Shown piece after piece: positions 62,323 through 64,000 of a stretch of 64,000 nucleotides of DNA. Within the stretch, counting starts at the first letter, position 1; each line of letters begins with the position of its first letter. Source of the DNA: Erythrobacter oryzae (GTDB lineage: Bacteria; Pseudomonadota; Alphaproteobacteria; Sphingomonadales; Sphingomonadaceae); the NCBI RefSeq assembly GCF_030271515.1, contig NZ_JASCXI010000004.1, positions 1-64,000 on the forward strand, given 5' to 3'. The notes beneath the pieces were generated by a model. It ran no database searches. It saw nothing but the letters and a program-made list of their open reading frames with translations, and was not told the origin of the DNA. The position numbers and the translations under genes were made by a program.

Positions 62323-62808
62323 ATGACCTACACCTCCCGCCTCGATCTGCCCCGCGCCGTCACCAAGCCGGTGATCGACCTGCTGCAGGCGCGCCTCGTC
62401 GATGCGATCGATCTCGAGGCGCAGATGAAGCAGGCGCACTGGAACGTGCGCGGCAAGGACTTCATGCAGCTCCACGAGTTGTTCGACAGCGTCCACACCA
62501 TCGTCGAGGAGTTCGTCGACACCATCGCCGAGCGCATCGCCGCGCTGGGCGGCATCGCCGACGGGCGGGTGCAGACCGTGGCGACGACCAGCCACCTTTA
62601 CGAATATCCGCTCGAAGCGCGCGGGGGCGAGGCGCATCTGAAGGCGGTCGCGGGTTCGCTCGGCGAATTCGGCAAGCTGGTGCGCGGCGGCATCGACGCG
62701 GCGGCGGAAGCGGGCGATCAGGACACCGCCGACCTCTTCACCGGCATCAGCCGCGAGACCGACAAGCAGCTGTGGTTCGTCGAAGCCCATCTCGACCCCG
62801 CCGCCTGA
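62323..62808 (+). CDS. dps: Dps-family ferritin-like DNA-protection protein
   Basis: A 161-residue four-helix protein that stores iron as ferrihydrite using H2O2 and shields DNA. The intersubunit ferroxidase ligands lie in QAHWNVRGKDFMQLHELFDSVHTIVEEFVDTIAERIAALGG (H, H, D and E at the Dps spacing). The N-terminal DNA-binding tail is short. AAGGAG precedes the start. Its 3' end overlaps the proposed start of the next gene by 37 nt. Confidence 0.93.
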   Translation: MTYTSRLDLPRAVTKPVIDLLQARLVDAIDLEAQMKQAHWNVRGKDFMQLHELFDSVHTIVEEFVDTIAERIAALGGIADGRVQTVATTSHLYEYPLEARGGEAHLKAVAGSLGEFGKLVRGGIDAAAEAGDQDTADLFTGISRETDKQLWFVEAHLDPAA

Positions 62809-64000
62809 GCGCGGCGGCGCTGGCGGCGGGGCTCTATGCGGCAGCGGCGGCGCCCCCCGCCCTCGCCGGAGATGAGCCGAGCGTGCTGAAGCAGGCGCCG
62901 GCGGCACAGCCGCCGGCGCCTGCTTCAGCACCCTCAAGCCTCGCGCTGCCGCCTGCCATCAGGCTTTCGGGCGAAGTGCGCGAACGGGTGACGTGGCAAT
63001 CGGCGCTCGCCTTCGACAGCGCGGACCCGGATGCGGGGCTGTTCTGGACGCAGCGCATAGCGCTGGCCGCCGATGCCCTGATCGCGCCCTCGGTGCGTGT
63101 GCGGGCTGCGATGGTCAGCGCGCTGATCGAGGGCGAAAGCGAAGAGAGCCCCGTCGAACGCAATGTGCTCGACCTGCAGGAGGCCTTTATCGAACTTGGC
63201 CCCGAGCGCGCCTTCCTGCGGCTCGGTCGGCAGGAAATCCGCCTCGGCTCGCAGCGGCTGATCGCGGTGCGCGACGGGACGACGGTTCGCCGTACGTGGG
63301 ACGGCGTGCGCGGCCATGCGGTGCTGGGCACAGTGACGCTCGATGCCTTCGCGCTTCGGCTGGTCGCGGTGCGGCCCGAGGGCGTGTTCAACGACGGCCG
63401 CAATGAGGGCCGCGATCTTGCCGGTGTGCAGGCGAGCTTCCCCGCACCCCTCGGCAACCTCGAGGCCTACTGGCTGCTCGCCAAGCAGGACGACCGCCAT
63501 ACCATCGAGGGCACGGGCGACGAACGCCGCCACTCGTTCGGCTTGCGCGCCCACGGCGAAGCGGCGGGATGGTTCTGGGACTGGGAGGCGGTCTACCAGA
63601 CCGGTCGCTTCGCGGGCGGAAAGATCGCCGCCTGGACGCTCGCGACCAAGACCGGCTACCGCTGGCAAGCCGCCGCATGGCAGCCCGAAGTGATGCTCTC
63701 GGCCAATATCGCCTCGGGCGACGGCACGCGCGGCGACGGGAGGCTTGGCACCTTCAACGCGCTCTATCCCAATGCCAGCTACTTCTCGGAAAACGCGGTT
63801 CTCGGCCCGGCGAACTTTTTCAATCTCCACCCCTATGTGAAGCTGCGACCAAACCCGGACCTGACCGTGGGCCTCGACCTCAACCTGTTCTGGCGGCTCG
63901 AGCGCACGGACGGGGTCTACAGCCCGCAAGGCGGGTTGATCCGCGCGCCCGGCGGATCGAACCGACGCTTTGTCGACGCGGCGCTCTCGGGCGTGATCGA
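62772..64000 (+). CDS. Alginate-export-type outer-membrane porin, 3' end outside window
   Basis: The frame is open to the window edge without a stop (409 codons). No ATG exists before the conserved part; GTG 62772, inside dps, gives a good signal peptide (VRRSPSRPRRLSAAALAAGLYAAAAAPPALAG). The mature part reads as a beta barrel with ELGPERAFLRLGRQEIRLGSQRLIAVRDGTTVRRTWDGVRG, LEAYWLLAKQDDRH, GWFWDWEAVYQTGRF and FNALYPNASYFSENAVLGPANFFNLHPYVKLRP. These motifs are typical of AlgE-like alginate-export porins. Codons 38-54 are formed by a 22-bp perfect inverted repeat (62883-62931). The start is uncertain. Confidence 0.78.
   Translation, partial: MVRRSPSRPRRLSAAALAAGLYAAAAAPPALAGDEPSVLKQAPAAQPPAPASAPSSLALPPAIRLSGEVRERVTWQSALAFDSADPDAGLFWTQRIALAADALIAPSVRVRAAMVSALIEGESEESPVERNVLDLQEAFIELGPERAFLRLGRQEIRLGSQRLIAVRDGTTVRRTWDGVRGHAVLGTVTLDAFALRLVAVRPEGVFNDGRNEGRDLAGVQASFPAPLGNLEAYWLLAKQDDRHTIEGTGDERRHSFGLRAHGEAAGWFWDWEAVYQTGRFAGGKIAAWTLATKTGYRWQAAAWQPEVMLSANIASGDGTRGDGRLGTFNALYPNASYFSENAVLGPANFFNLHPYVKLRPNPDLTVGLDLNLFWRLERTDGVYSPQGGLIRAPGGSNRRFVDAALSGVI
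62883..62931. repeat. 22-bp perfect inverted repeat inside the porin gene
   Basis: Arms 62883-62904 and 62910-62931 are exact reverse complements with a 5-nt loop (CACAG). The stem is mostly GC. It encodes VLKQAPAAQPPAPASAP right after the signal peptide. No T-tract follows. In mRNA it would be an exceptionally stable hairpin that ribosomes must open. Confidence 0.9.

Overview
The window is about 66% GC and comes from an alphaproteobacterium. The most likely placement is order Sphingomonadales, near Erythrobacter/Porphyrobacter. The grounds are the r-protein gene order with adk after secY, the dispersed palindromes of the GTCATCCTGAACTTGTTTCAGGA and TCRTTGCGAGGAGC types, O-succinylhomoserine sulfhydrylase (MetZ), and overall protein similarity. 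The family-level placement is inference. No phage, insertion sequence, CRISPR array or rRNA gene was seen.

1 to 17.8 kb (all minus strand) is the str-S10-spc translation block in the order rpsL-rpsG-fusA-tuf // rpsJ-rplC-rplD-rplW-rplB-rpsS-rplV-rpsC-rplP-rpmC-rpsQ-rplN-rplX-rplE-rpsN-rpsH-rplF-rplR-rpsE-rpmD-rplO-secY-adk, then a secreted SRPBCC-like gene cut by the window edge. Most genes touch or overlap. Four places are not compact and look regulatory: a promoter, leader and attenuator-like hairpin before rpsJ; a roughly 280-nt run of six perfect stem-loops between rpsJ and rplC; two hairpins between rplO and secY; and a 28-bp perfect inverted repeat between rpsL and rpsG.

17.8 to 38.7 kb is a mixed region. 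It holds a MarR-like/LuxR-solo divergent pair, a 700-nt GC-rich repeat desert, a LysR regulator, apaG, a VanX-like dipeptidase, a membrane AraC regulator with an S41 peptidase, and a decayed S9 peptidase (amber codon plus internal deletion). It continues with a TetR-metZ-hypothetical-HCCA isomerase operon, glycosyltransferases of families 39 and 2, leuB, recO, ubiK, tspO, a tiny Ala/Glu lipoprotein, tlyA and a second lipoprotein.

38.7 to 39.6 kb is intergenic but information-rich. It has a REP-like inverted element, an orphan minus-strand promoter/terminator pair, and an 18-codon ORF. That ORF's ribosome binding site is complementary over 15 nt to the 16S rRNA 3' end and is followed by a strong terminator.

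39.6 to 51.2 kb holds ilvE, trhO, a SnoaL/XRE divergent pair and a LysR-pirin-azoreductase-DoxX redox locus, each pair with a clear palindromic operator. It also has an EamA transporter overlapping nadE, topoisomerase IB, a YghU-type GST and tRNA-Gln(TTG). 51.3 to 56.8 kb encodes an exported TPR-CHAT protein followed by a NarL-type two-component pair. 56.8 to 64 kb has a TetR/molybdopterin oxidoreductase operon divergent from a small membrane protein, a HerA-like ATPase, an AraC-Dps pair, and the start of an alginate-export-type porin whose coding sequence contains a 22-bp perfect hairpin.

Two loci 29 kb apart (30.7 and 59.7 kb) share the same TetR-type operator (GTAGC-N4-GCTAC) in front of paralogous small membrane proteins. 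This suggests a small unrecognised regulon.
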